Shown one piece after another: positions 45,096-55,248 of a stretch of 64,000 nucleotides of DNA. The notes below the pieces were generated by a model. That model had not been told where the DNA came from and searched no databases. It was given only the letters and a program-made list of their open reading frames with translations. A program made the translations under genes and the position numbers. The stretch is from Adiantum capillus-veneris (Eukaryota > Streptophyta > Polypodiopsida > Polypodiales > Pteridaceae): positions 81,708,384-81,772,383 of the forward strand of contig CM043944.1 of NCBI GenBank assembly GCA_014529385.2, read 5' to 3'. How positions within the stretch are numbered: position 1 is the first letter of the stretch; each line of letters opens with the position of its first letter.

Positions 45096-47183
45096 ATGTC
45101 TACCCTAGATTCAAACGCAGCTTACACAAGCTTGGAGATCCCGACGATAGAGGAATATCCTCCCACAATGGATCTTCCAAACTTGCAATTGATAAAGACC
45201 CATCTTGTTGAGAGAGTTTGGATGATTGGTCATGAGAGTGAAGGACTATATAGATACATTGACGACAATGAGGTCAATCTTTATAGGTGCTCAGATCCAT
45301 ACCTAGAAGAGATAACAGATTACAAGCTCTTATATGTTTACACATACGGAGTCGACTGTCAATGCAAATCTATAGTTGTCGACAAGTATGGACGAGAATA
45401 CAGAGTTGTAGAAAGCACAAATCCACAGACTGTATTAGAAAGAGGTGGATATTTGGTCAATGAAGGACCACAAATTCCTCCACCAAACACGAGAATCCCT
45501 ATAGGAATTCCAAGAAGAGAGCCACTAGGATTCCCTTCAAGAGCGATAACGAGAGAAGGATTGGGAGAGTCTCTGGTTAGACTTGTAGAAAATCGACGAG
45601 TTAGACCATCCCAAGTCCAGAAATGGGTAAACAGAAAATACTCCGGAGATAAAGATCTGAGAGATCACGTAGCGGCTTTTAGAAGAGTGATTAGAGCAGA
45701 GGAAGTTTCAGATTTATCGACACAGTTTGCGGGATTTGGATTGACTCTAGAAGATGATGCAGCTACATGGTTCGACTCGGTGGAAAAATGGGATTTTGAG
45801 ACCCTAGATGAGCTGTTTGAGGAGTTTATTGAAGAATTCTCGCCAAAAGGCATTGCTCACAATACGGTCTCGCAAATCCATAGATTCAAACAAAAAGAGA
45901 ATGAATCAGTATGCAAAGCATCATTACGGCTCAAGAGATATGTTAAGCTCTGTCCGAGAGCGGAATTACCTACGCAAGCACGACTGATGCTGATCTTTAT
46001 CCAGGGAATGAGACATGCGGGCCTTCAGAAGGATCTGCATATGATAAAGAGGATGACGCTAAACGAGCTGATCAAAGAAGCTCTATATCTAGTGGATAAC
46101 TGTGAGGCATACAAAGAAACGGACTTAAAGAGTCAAGGAGATGACACATACTCTCAGCACAGTGTTTCACAGATAAGTGAGTCCATTGCCAAGCCAACGG
46201 CACCTATTGATCAAGAAAAGCTTATTGACGACTTGGTCAAGAGGTTGATTCCTCTTGTAAGGTCTGATTTGGGAGATCCGAAGTGGTGTGAAATTGAGAG
46301 AAAATGGACGAACCATATGGGGGAAGACTGCTATTATAGCATGGAAAATGCTAGGGAGAGGTATGTACAACCTGTTCCAGAGGCACCTATCCCACCTAGA
46401 TACATTACGGGGAATGCGCCAAGACCAGTAGGAGATTTAAGGCCACAGCTTGTCTTAGGACAACAACCTCCGCTGCCAGGTGCTAGAATGCAGGTAGACA
46501 TGAGATACATGCCAATGATGGAAGCATCAAATAAACCAACGCCAGTACCAGCTACAATGTGGTATAGCAACCAAAGTGGGTACTACCCTTCGGAGCAACA
46601 AAATGTGAGAGCAACACATGGAGTGGTGAGGCCGGTACAACCTCCACCTCCTGGGTTTCAGTCGAAAGAAAGAAGGTATGAAATGGACGAAAGGACATTG
46701 CGATTCATTGCAAATAGTGGCTTATCTAGGTCAAAGCTTGCTTATAGACAAGAGGAAATGCTAAAAGAATCTCCTCAACCAGAGGCAGATTGTCACAAAA
46801 GTCGTGACAACCACTTGGTCAAACAATGTCGTCATACGGAGATCACTGAAGTAAATGCCTATTGTCTTGAGTGTGGCATCACTCACTTGATCCCCGATTG
46901 CCCGAAAAACCAGAACAATATCAGGAAGATCACGACAAATGTATCAGGGATTGTTAAGCTCCCTAGTAGCTCAGAAAATGAAAATGTTGTACCAGTTCAA
47001 GTAGTTACGAGAGCACAAGCTCAAAAGAAAGCTAATGAGAATCCAGAGACAAAGAACACGGAAAGTGACATGAGTCCAAAGACAGATGATGGACCAAAGA
47101 CAGACGCACCTAGTCAGAAAACCAAGAGCAAACGAAATAGTTGGAAAGCTAGAAAGACTAGGATGAAAGCACGCAGGGAATGA
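45096..47183 (+). CDS. Element E gag protein
   Basis: The 695-codon frame is uninterrupted. Residues about 195-360 form a retrotransposon capsid: RDHVAAFRRVIRAEEVSDL, FGLTLEDDAATWFDSVEKW, ELFEEFIEEFSPKG, then RLKRYVKLCPRAELPTQARL and MTLNELIKEALYLVD. A Pro-rich middle follows. CHKSRDNHLVKQCRH and YCLECGITHLIPDCPKN near residues 565-605 look like zinc-binding knuckles (the second is CX2CX4HX4C). The C-terminus is Lys/Arg-rich. It ends in TGA, after which the same frame stays open into the next gene. Role: particle formation and RNA packaging. The ATG at 45096 follows the leader and is the first in frame. Confidence 0.92.
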   Translation: MSTLDSNAAYTSLEIPTIEEYPPTMDLPNLQLIKTHLVERVWMIGHESEGLYRYIDDNEVNLYRCSDPYLEEITDYKLLYVYTYGVDCQCKSIVVDKYGREYRVVESTNPQTVLERGGYLVNEGPQIPPPNTRIPIGIPRREPLGFPSRAITREGLGESLVRLVENRRVRPSQVQKWVNRKYSGDKDLRDHVAAFRRVIRAEEVSDLSTQFAGFGLTLEDDAATWFDSVEKWDFETLDELFEEFIEEFSPKGIAHNTVSQIHRFKQKENESVCKASLRLKRYVKLCPRAELPTQARLMLIFIQGMRHAGLQKDLHMIKRMTLNELIKEALYLVDNCEAYKETDLKSQGDDTYSQHSVSQISESIAKPTAPIDQEKLIDDLVKRLIPLVRSDLGDPKWCEIERKWTNHMGEDCYYSMENARERYVQPVPEAPIPPRYITGNAPRPVGDLRPQLVLGQQPPLPGARMQVDMRYMPMMEASNKPTPVPATMWYSNQSGYYPSEQQNVRATHGVVRPVQPPPPGFQSKERRYEMDERTLRFIANSGLSRSKLAYRQEEMLKESPQPEADCHKSRDNHLVKQCRHTEITEVNAYCLECGITHLIPDCPKNQNNIRKITTNVSGIVKLPSSSENENVVPVQVVTRAQAQKKANENPETKNTESDMSPKTDDGPKTDAPSQKTKSKRNSWKARKTRMKARRE

Positions 47184-47270
47184 GAGCAAAAATCCCTAGC
47201 TGAGAAGCTTACCGAAGCCGAGGAGAAGATAAAACAACATGAGGAAAAGGAGGCACCTTCTCTTACACAG
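47184..47270 (+). other. Open linker between the two element E frames
   Basis: After the gag TGA (47181-47183) the same frame continues as EQKSLAEKLTEAEEKIKQHE, a coiled-coil-like stretch, to the first downstream start. Only that one stop separates the two frames. Confidence 0.7.
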
Positions 47271-50012
47271 ATGGTTAAACCTCTAGAAGAACCATCCACG
47301 GATGAGAAACCGAGAAGTGCTAGTTCAGGAGGATCTGTGTTGGTAGAGAAGGTTAATGAGACATTAGATGCCCTCTTGAAAGCCTATGATGCGAGGCTCA
47401 AAAACAATCCAACCCAAGAACAAAGGTGGATGACATATCCCTATGTGGAACTAGAAAAGCAAAGGTTTGAAATGTGCAAGAAAATGATTCAAACAGCCCA
47501 AGCTTTCCTAGAACCACCAGTTGCAAAACCTGAGGACGTGATGCGTGTCATGCCTACACAAGTAATCCCACCAAACCAGGAACTAAAAGAGCCAGATTCT
47601 AGTCATGAGCACAGATCAAACCTCAAAGACCCAGCATTAGAACCAAGGATAGTACTGAATACCACGGATAACTCTTCCGAGGGATTTCACCAAGCTATAC
47701 CTGAGGATTGTAAAGAGATAGATGGTCTTGACGAATTGTGGAAACAAGTCAGAGAGGCCAACGAAGCCAATGACCTAAGAAGACGAGTAGACAAGACTGG
47801 TGATGAACGAGGAGTGTTTCTACCACCAATAGAGGAATTTGAGACTGGATCTCAAATGGATCTAGACGTACAATCGTGTTGGGGGGACAAAGGATCTGTA
47901 CAATCTATGGATAGTCAACCCCATTCGCTAAGAACACTACCGTCCTACATGGGAGAGTACGAGACCAAGTCATGTGTGGTTGCAGTCCCATCAAAGAGAC
48001 TGTCTCCTAACAAGGCCATCGATTCAAAGGGGCTAGTAGATATTCTATCTACCCCAGTCACCTGTACAATAATGCTAGCCGAGTTGCTCAGAATAAGACC
48101 AAACATGTGGGCTAATGTGGGTAAATGTCTAGAGAAATTTGGTGTAAAAACTCCAATGACTCAAATCGAGGAAGGCATCAAAGAGCTTGAAATGCCTCGA
48201 CTAAATACTAGGCCAGTGCCATTAAACAAGGTAGGCGAGTATTACGAGGGAGAAGATGGAAACACCACCCTTCCTGTGGAATTCAATGATGTAAAAACCA
48301 TGGCAATCCCTGACAGTGGAGCTGGTGTGGCGATTGCAACCAAAGAGGTTTGGAAAAAATGGAAAAAACCTACCTTGATATCCACACGAATGACCCTGCA
48401 GCTTGCAAACGGACACAAGGAAAGGACCATAGGACTGCTAGAAAAAGTACTTGTTACTTCTTGTGGCATTAAATATGAACACACTTTTGCTGTTGTTGAC
48501 TTTGGCAAGAAGAAAAACTATGACATCATTCTTGGAAGACCATTCATGCGACAATTGAAAATGGTCCAAGATTGGGGTTATGACCATATATACCTGAGAC
48601 ATATGGAAACCATAACAAAGGTAAACTTGAGGGACCATAGCTATAGGGATGTGATGAGAACACCGGTTGAGGAGTTTGATTCCGCCACAGTAGCAGGATC
48701 AGAACTTCCAGCTTGGTTGGGTAAGCCTAAAGAACTGTGGATGTGTGGAGCTTCACAATGTGATAGCTTAAAACGTGAGGAATGTATCCTAGAGCGGGTT
48801 ATAGAGGATATGGACTATATCCCAGAACCATTTCCTGAAGAAGAGTTAGAGCCTTTTGGATGGAAACACATCTTGGCTACTCTGGACGTGTGTGTCGTGG
48901 AGGATGCTCCCACAACAAAGTTTTGTGATGAAAATGGCTATGATGTCATTCGTTATTTTGCAGTGAGTGTAATCCAGGAAAGCGAAGAGAACCAGACATC
49001 AACAAGCTCTCGACATCAGGAACAAACAAAGAAATGTGGAGAATCAAAAGATGAAGAAGACGACGAGTTCTATGACTCTGTAGAACACTTCGAGCTTCAA
49101 GAAAATCAACGACCCAGGAATCAATGTCATCGCTACATGAATAAAGTGCATCAAAAGTGGATTCCAAAGTCCTTGGTGAAGACACAACCACCACAAGCAT
49201 CCTCATACATGGCTCCTAATAAGGATGCAAAGACTCAGCTAGGAGGAATACAACCAAAGCAAAGAGCTAACAATGCTCTAATCAATGGGCTAGAAAAGTC
49301 CTCCAAGAAACTACCACCCACGAGCAAACAGACAGTAACTTTCCACTACCAGCCAAAAAATCAAGGGAAAGTACAAGAAGTCAACCTTGTTGAGGATAGT
49401 AGCGATAGTGATGAATCTTACGACATCCCCTATCATCAACTCAGGCCATCACTATCACCAACCCCTTCAGCAACAACCATGACAGGTCAAAAGAACAGGA
49501 CAACAAGCCAAAGCCAAAAAGCTCGACAAATCTGGATACCAAAAAGCCAGATCAACCAAAAACAGATATGGATCAAGAGGACAAAGATCTCTAATGACAA
49601 ATCACAAGATCCAACACCAAAACAAAAACAAAGAAAGCATGCACGAATGGGTAAGAATGTCACAAAGTCGCAAGCTTTCACAACTCAGGTTTGGGCTCCA
49701 AAGAAGTTGATTCAAGCACAAAAAAGTCAGGAATTCATTTGGATTCCAAAACAACCACAATATCAACTTTCAAAGCCTAAATCCCATCCTCAACCAAGCG
49801 TACAAGGGCTGAAGCAAAGACCACTGTGGACTCACACAACAAAAAGTTGGATCCCAAAGAATTCTCTTCAAACACAAACGAAGCACGGGCAAGTATGGGT
49901 TCCCAAACGAGCGTCAGCAACAGAACAGCCAATAATCACAAAGAAATGGGTCCCAAAAAAGAACAACAAAACTGCTGTCAGTGCATCGCCGCTTGAATTC
50001 TTACGATTATAG
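47271..50012 (+). CDS. Element E protease and WIPK-repeat protein
   Basis: The 913-codon frame starts at a TTG or at a downstream ATG if translated alone; it may instead be reached by readthrough of the gag stop. Residues about 330-460 are a gypsy-type aspartic protease: MAIPDSGAGVAIATKEVW with catalytic DSG, LQLANGHKERTIGLLEKVLV, and DIILGRPFMRQLKM. After an acidic spacer, residues about 625-905 are Gln/Lys/Ser-rich and carry about eight short motifs of the type W(I/V/A)PK: KWIPKSLV, IWIPKSQI, VWAPKKLI, IWIPKQP, SWIPKNSL, VWVPKRA, KWVPKKN and the weaker IWIKRTK. No RT, RNase H or integrase follows. The function of the repeat tail is unknown; a nucleic-acid- or protein-binding role is only a guess. 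Confidence 0.88.
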   Translation: MVKPLEEPSTDEKPRSASSGGSVLVEKVNETLDALLKAYDARLKNNPTQEQRWMTYPYVELEKQRFEMCKKMIQTAQAFLEPPVAKPEDVMRVMPTQVIPPNQELKEPDSSHEHRSNLKDPALEPRIVLNTTDNSSEGFHQAIPEDCKEIDGLDELWKQVREANEANDLRRRVDKTGDERGVFLPPIEEFETGSQMDLDVQSCWGDKGSVQSMDSQPHSLRTLPSYMGEYETKSCVVAVPSKRLSPNKAIDSKGLVDILSTPVTCTIMLAELLRIRPNMWANVGKCLEKFGVKTPMTQIEEGIKELEMPRLNTRPVPLNKVGEYYEGEDGNTTLPVEFNDVKTMAIPDSGAGVAIATKEVWKKWKKPTLISTRMTLQLANGHKERTIGLLEKVLVTSCGIKYEHTFAVVDFGKKKNYDIILGRPFMRQLKMVQDWGYDHIYLRHMETITKVNLRDHSYRDVMRTPVEEFDSATVAGSELPAWLGKPKELWMCGASQCDSLKREECILERVIEDMDYIPEPFPEEELEPFGWKHILATLDVCVVEDAPTTKFCDENGYDVIRYFAVSVIQESEENQTSTSSRHQEQTKKCGESKDEEDDEFYDSVEHFELQENQRPRNQCHRYMNKVHQKWIPKSLVKTQPPQASSYMAPNKDAKTQLGGIQPKQRANNALINGLEKSSKKLPPTSKQTVTFHYQPKNQGKVQEVNLVEDSSDSDESYDIPYHQLRPSLSPTPSATTMTGQKNRTTSQSQKARQIWIPKSQINQKQIWIKRTKISNDKSQDPTPKQKQRKHARMGKNVTKSQAFTTQVWAPKKLIQAQKSQEFIWIPKQPQYQLSKPKSHPQPSVQGLKQRPLWTHTTKSWIPKNSLQTQTKHGQVWVPKRASATEQPIITKKWVPKKNNKTAVSASPLEFLRL

Positions 50013-51717
50013 TACAGTTAGAATAGAGCAAGTCGCTTCAATCAAGCAACGATACAGGAGCTTCAAACACCATTACATTGCTTAGAATAGGAAGCCTCGC
50101 CAACAAATGCCAATAAGCAAATTGCTTATACCCACATCTTGCACAACATAAATCTTTTCCATGCATTGACTGTGTATGCATAATAGGGCTACATTACAAG
50201 GCCTGCATAGGCACAACTTTTAATTGCCCAAGAACAACACATACCCTTTGCGATACCCTGTCATAAAGGATGACTCCAAATAGGAAGGGGGGAGGCATTC
50301 TGAATGCGGACCTAACATTATAACTATTAGAGGGCAATGTTTTGTGAGATGCATTGAATTTTTGCGTTTCATTGTGATAATTTTTTGATGAAATTTAGAG
50401 TATATGCCCTCATAGTAGTGTTACAGAGGAGTATGGGGACAAATCCATTTATGAGCCCCTAGGGATATGTGTATAGTGTACATAGCATTTGGATTTCTAT
50501 TTGAATGATTTTTCGTTTGTTAAGTTTTTTTAAAGATTTTCTTTGTTTATTATTAAAAAAAATAAAAAAATCCATAATCCACATGAAGAAAAGACTGACG
50601 AGACGCCTGAGCACTACAAAGAGAAGAAGGTACAAGAAAACGATGAAACTTCACGAAGTATGTCTCAGCAGCCACTACAACAGCCAAAAAACTTGTCACA
50701 AAGCAGTAACAACATTCAACCGACAAGTCATACAAGTCAGAGTCGAGCTAAGCCACAAAATGAGTGAGGTGTTAGTCCCTAAGCTTCAAGTAATATTCTC
50801 TGTGGTCTAAGCGTCTTAGCTATTCTAGGTACTGCTCAAGCTAGAAGAGTTGAGCATATTTACGTTGTGTCGCTCATGCTGGTATAGGTGAGCAAAAGAG
50901 TCGAAGTCTAAGTACTTAAGTCTGGTGAAGTGAAGGAGAAGGTCCAAAAGACACTCACGTACTCAGCACAGTGAGATACGAGTGGAGAAACTTCTACATC
51001 GAAAACCCTTCTTGGAAAGGTGGAAGCTATTGAAACATCTTTTGATGTCACATGTGCTACATTTATTCCTCGAAACACCCATCATCTCCTTCTTTCACAT
51101 TGCATGCTTTTGGTGACAAATTTCTCATATGCATATAGAGTGTCCCATAATTGGCACTTGCATCAGGCACTCTTTCCGTGTTTCACCCAAGCACTCACCC
51201 TTCATGAACATGTACTTCATGTTCAACTGCTCAACTCCAATAAGAGCGTATACCAAAGGCATTTTTTTCCCACCGGGTTTTTTCCCTTTGGTCATCCAGG
51301 TTTTAGACCCTAATCTAAAGACACCTATCACCATCCTCTTGTACATATTCCTTCTACATCAACAATAAGGAAATGCTACTCAAATCAATTGACAAATGAA
51401 TTGGAGCACCAATTTCAGATCATAGCATACTTCTCCTCAATGGCGAGTCGAAGAATGGCCTACAATGACAAAGCTGCAGACAACACTAACAACATGATTG
51501 CACAAGAACAAAGACGTCCCCAATGAAGAAGAGCAGACATCAAAGTAATCAAAGGATCTCAAAAGATGAATGGTTATGATGATAGATGTCCGCTCTAATG
51601 GATCATAGTTCTTGTTATGGTTCGACAAAGTTACAAGCAGTGCAACAGATGAAGCCAAAACGACAGCAAATACCACATCGCCATCGACAATTAGGTCATG
51701 TCGGGGACGACATGAAC
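50013..51717 (+). other. Element E tail, no polymerase genes
   Basis: This 1.7-kb stretch occupies the place where pol would lie. I found no RT, RNase H or integrase motif on the plus strand. A short hydrophilic frame (50543-50767, PHEEKTDETPEHYKEKK) and others show no domain. The end is purine-rich. Confidence 0.6.
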
Positions 51718-51731
51718 GCGGAAGGGGGGAA
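51718..51731 (+). promoter_or_regulatory. Element E polypurine tract
   Basis: GCGGAAGGGGGGAA lies directly before the 3' LTR. Confidence 0.78.
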
Positions 51732-52687
51732 TGTTGATCGCTGGGTCAACAACACAACATAACTCAAGTTTCGTACCAAAGTCTTATCTTTTGCGAGTTA
51801 TGAAATGCTGCGGATTATGGATATAAACGTCATTTGTAATGAGTAGTTATTCTAGTTTCAGAAGCCGGGGTGCAATGGCGCTTCCAGATTGTAAATACAA
51901 AGCCATTTGACCCTTTCAACCCCATTTTTGGTTAAACCTAAGGTAGCCTTAGTATATAAGGTACCTAGGTCATTTTGTAAGGAGACTTTTATCATAATCA
52001 AACTTTAGCGCTGCCGTCTACTGTGTGTGAGAGAGAAAGAGAGTGAGCGTGAGCTTCATCCTCCCGCTACGCCCGGCTCGCTCAACACATTGGAGATCCG
52101 ACTGCACCATTGTTGTAGGCTCGAGGAGAGCTACGCGACAACGCCAAGCATTCCACGCGAGATGAAGCGCACATGCCGACGCATCTATGAGCTATTTGTG
52201 GCCGTAAGTGTATCAAACGATGTCTGTTATCTGCGTGCTAGTAGTCTATAGAATCGTGGCAACATAAGCTATGCATAGGTACTCATAAATTCCAGATTCG
52301 GGCACTTTCAAAATTCGGCTCTGTCATCCTACGCGTTTTCCACAGATGGGTTTAGAGTGAGGGTTTTGAGTGTAGAAGCTTAGGGACAGGTGTATCCTAG
52401 TGAGGGGATGGTGTTCCTTAAGTTTCGTATGAATCTGGCATGATTAGGTGAGTTACCTTCCGTATGTGTGTATGTGGCTAGGTGGTGTAGTTGAGAGCAG
52501 TGAGGTTCTTGATTGTGGTTTAGTTGGCGTTCCAGAGTGTTGTATGTGTAGGATGATCTCAGCCTAACAAGCTCAAGATATTTTCTCCGTGTGCCTATCG
52601 TGTCATCTGTGTCCTCGATTGACATTATGTTGATCTAGGTAGTGTTTGCATGCACTTCATGGGTGTGTGAGTCGCTCCTGTCCAACA
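51732..52687 (+). repeat. Element E 3' LTR
   Basis: Same 956-bp length as the 5' LTR. The TATATAA box is at 51953-51959. Here the palindrome-like word reads 'catcctacgcg'. Confidence 0.93.
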
Positions 52688-53275
52688 ACTCCTCGCATGG
52701 AAAACTATGTCTACCTTCTTTTTGCTGCACAGCAGAGACGTCGTTGTTCTGCGGAACGTGGGAGAGAAGCAGAGCGTCGCACACACATACAAGCGGCTTT
52801 TAGCCTCCTTGCAAAAATAGCTCGAATACCAGTGAAAGGGCGATGGTAATGCGTGTGCTAGTCTCCACCCAACCGTGCTATCTTATAGCCTCCCCCTAGC
52901 GTACACATTGTCCGGCCGTGGGAGAGAAGCAGAGCGCCGCACGCACATACAAGCGGCTTTTAGCCTCCTCGCAAAAATAGCTCGAATACCAGTGAAAGCG
53001 CGATGGTAATGCGTGTGCTAGTCTCCACCCAACCGTGCTATCTTATAGCCTCCCCCTAGCGTACACACTCTCCAGCCGTGCCGGTGGCCTTTCCCATAGG
53101 ACCCAAGTCGGAACGTGGGAGAGAAGCAGAGCGTTACACGCACATGCAAGCCGCTTTTAGCCTTCTCCAAAAATAGCTCGGATACCAGTAAAAGGGCGGT
53201 GGTAATGTGTGTGCTAGTCTCCACCCAATCGTGCTATCTTATAGCCTCCTCCTAGCGTACACACTGTCCGGACGT
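52688..53275. repeat. Tandem repeat of about 160-197 bp, three copies, interrupted by element G
   Basis: Copies start 'cgtgggagagaagcagagcg' at about 52757, 52917 and 53114 and run through 'aagcggcttttagcctcc', 'gctcgaataccagtgaaag', 'gtgctagtctccacccaa' and 'agcctccccctagcgtacac'. The second copy also has a 37-base end ('gtgccggtggcctttccc'). The third is cut by element G after 'gtccggacgt', and its end reappears at 59683. An open frame at 52646-52849 overlaps this repeat and has no recognised domain. Confidence 0.88.
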
Positions 53276-53799
53276 TGTCGTGCCGCTCCGCTCCCATGAC
53301 AGGAAAATGAGCAAAGGAATGCCAGTCAGGTGTATTTGAATCCTGCATGATTGTTCAGCAGTTGTAAGGGCTTGCTAACAAGACAATTTTCAAAGCTAAA
53401 AGTGTATCATATGGAGCTCTAAGGGCCAAAAGATGACTTGGTGATGCCAAACAGTGAGTGTGCTTAATGTGGTCATAGCTGGGATTTTATTAATCCAAGT
53501 TGAGGTACTCAAAAGGCTCTACATGCCTGTCTTTACGGCTCGTCAATCGGAGCTACGAATAAGAAGTTATGACAATTTTAAGTTGAGTCAGTAGCAGATC
53601 CGTACCGGATTGGGCAACTGCAACTGAGGGGACAAAACTGGAATGAATGTATCAGGCTGAAGTGCTCAATTTTTGGAGCGAGTCGGTCTTTTCAGATCGA
53701 TGATCGGGATTTCGGGTGGCAAGATATGGCCAATTTAAGCATTGCCGAGGGCCGGGTTCGAACAGCACTGTTCGCCTTGATCAATCACATTCATCTGGC

Positions 53800-53960
53800 T
53801 TAATGCAGTGCGGTGCCGATGTGTATGCCAAATGTGGGCCAATACAGGAGTAGTAAGTGCTTGAGGAGTATCATGTCCGAAATGACGTCTTTTGGAATGC
53901 AATGATTACAGGGCATGCCGACACGGCTCGGCAAGGAGCTGGTTTTTTTCCGATTGCAAA
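53800..53960 (+). pseudogene. PPR-protein fragment in the element G LTR
   Basis: The plus-strand frame reads DVYAKCGPIQE, two stops, then VLEEYHVRNDVFWNAMITGH. This matches the plant PLS-class PPR pattern (MYAKCGxIxxARxVFxxMxxRNVVSWNAMIxGY), with the two repeat helices in the right order and spacing. PPR proteins bind organelle RNA. Here the piece is broken and lies inside a transposon LTR. The 3' LTR has the same piece at about 58265-58400. Confidence 0.8.
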
Positions 53961-54159
53961 GGAGATGCCTTTCCGTGAATATAATTAATTAATCTTGCAT
54001 CTTGAACGCATAATTTCACTAAGAAGCTAATAAGGGAATTACAGTTTTTGATAGTATTGTTAGTCAAGGGCTAACTGGAGAAAGTTGTCGTGCTAGGCAA
54101 TGCTGCTGAAGGAAGTTGTCGTGCTTGATGTATGCTTAATGGGGTGCCAACCCAAAGCA

Positions 54160-54270
54160 AAGCCGCCCAATGAACGTGCTTGGCAATGCTTTAGCCGACA
54201 TGTATACTAAATGTGGTGAGGCCCTTACAAAGGCCATGCCACTAAGCAAAGCCGCCCAAGGGCCATTAGA
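54160..54270 (+). pseudogene. Second PPR-like fragment in the element G LTR
   Basis: The frame reads NVLGNALADMYTKCGEALTK, the same helix pair as a PPR repeat start (NALVDMYxKCGxLxxA). The matching region of the 3' LTR is at about 58595-58690. The two PPR pieces are some 350 bases apart, with unrelated or scrambled sequence between them. Confidence 0.7.
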
Positions 54271-55248
54271 AATTGCCGCCCATAAAATCAATGGAGACCC
54301 TAAATAAGATAAGAGTGTGAAGCCAAGTAAAGAAACAGACTATGGCGTTCAACAACAGCAGGCGAATGGCGTAGGAGACAAAGATCCACTCGCGTTGTGC
54401 ACTAGAGTGCTCGGACGAGCTCGACACAGAAGCGAAAAACACTCAAAAACACGTCGCGCGCAGGTTCTGTGCTAGCCGCTTCGTATTTGGAGTTGTCCAA
54501 AAATATAACCTGCCACGTCATTAGAGTGGCTACCCATTAGCGACGTCGCTAATGGGTGAGCCAAATATAGAAAAACGGGGGGCATGCAATGTACAAGAGG
54601 GGTCGTGTGGCTAATTTGAACCTCTCCTCCACATAATCTCTTAAGCTCCTCCTCCTAGTCTCCTCCACATAATCTCTTAAGCTCCTCCTCCTAATCTCCT
54701 CCACATAATCTCTTAAGCCTCCTCCTCATAACTTCGAGATCTCTCTATCCTGTAGAAGAAGGGGAAAGTTCTTAAGCTCGCATAATCTTCAAGCTTAAGC
54801 CCTGAAGCCATCCTAAGCGGCTCCCTAACCTCCCAAGCTTAACCTATTTTTCTCTTAAGCCATTCCCAAACCTACTCGGAACCTCATAAGCTCTCATTAA
54901 TTGCGGGGAAGCTTTCTCGAATCAACCAAGCCAAAGCTCTGGATATCATTAAGCCTTGATTAGCCATTCAAATCGAACCAAACTTAAGGCATATCAGATA
55001 AACCCATTCAAATCAGAGATTTAATCCATAAACCTTAAGCCAAATTAGACGGGCATTGGAAGATGGAAGTTCATATGCCTTAACGGGAAGAAGCAAAAGG
55101 CAGTATTAAGTAGTTGTGCCTGATGCACCTCTTTCCCCGCACCTCTCACAACCAGGGGCCCGGTGCCTTCCCAACTCACCTTTCGCACAATTATCCCCCG
55201 ACATTCTTGGTGAACCCGACACGAAACGAGCCAGGGTGGGATGTCAGG

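Larger units (their letters stand above)
35611..52687 (+). mobile_element. Gypsy element E, 17 kb, non-autonomous, Asp-tRNA primed
   Basis: Identical-length LTRs (956 bp, TGTTGA...CCAACA) are flanked by ACTCG and ACTCC, a 5-base duplication with one change. The interior has an Asp-tRNA primer site, a 1.8-kb leader with repeated palindromes (interrupted by element F), a gag frame, a protease-containing frame and a purine tract. There is no RT, RNase H or integrase of its own. Removing F leaves about 10.9 kb. The primer type and size suggest the Athila/Tat side of plant gypsy elements. I count about 18 differences between the LTRs. Confidence 0.92.
53276..55203 (+). repeat. Element G 5' LTR
   Basis: Contains PPR-like coding scraps (53800-53960, 54160-54270), a short palindrome 'ttagcgacgtcgctaa' near 54540, and about three units of a CT-rich minisatellite ('ctcctccacataatctctta') at 54612-54735. 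Confidence 0.92.

Noticed and set aside
50505-50810. Possible envelope-like or pol remnant in the element E tail
   Set aside because: Short hydrophilic or hydrophobic frames only; no convincing transmembrane pair, signal peptide or pol motif.
52646-52849. 67-codon frame after element E
   Set aside because: It runs from the LTR end into a tandem repeat unit and has no recognisable domain.
55114-55248. Upstream extension of the element G frame into the LTR
   Set aside because: The first 45 codons lie in the LTR and primer site; the ATG at 55249 is a more sensible start.
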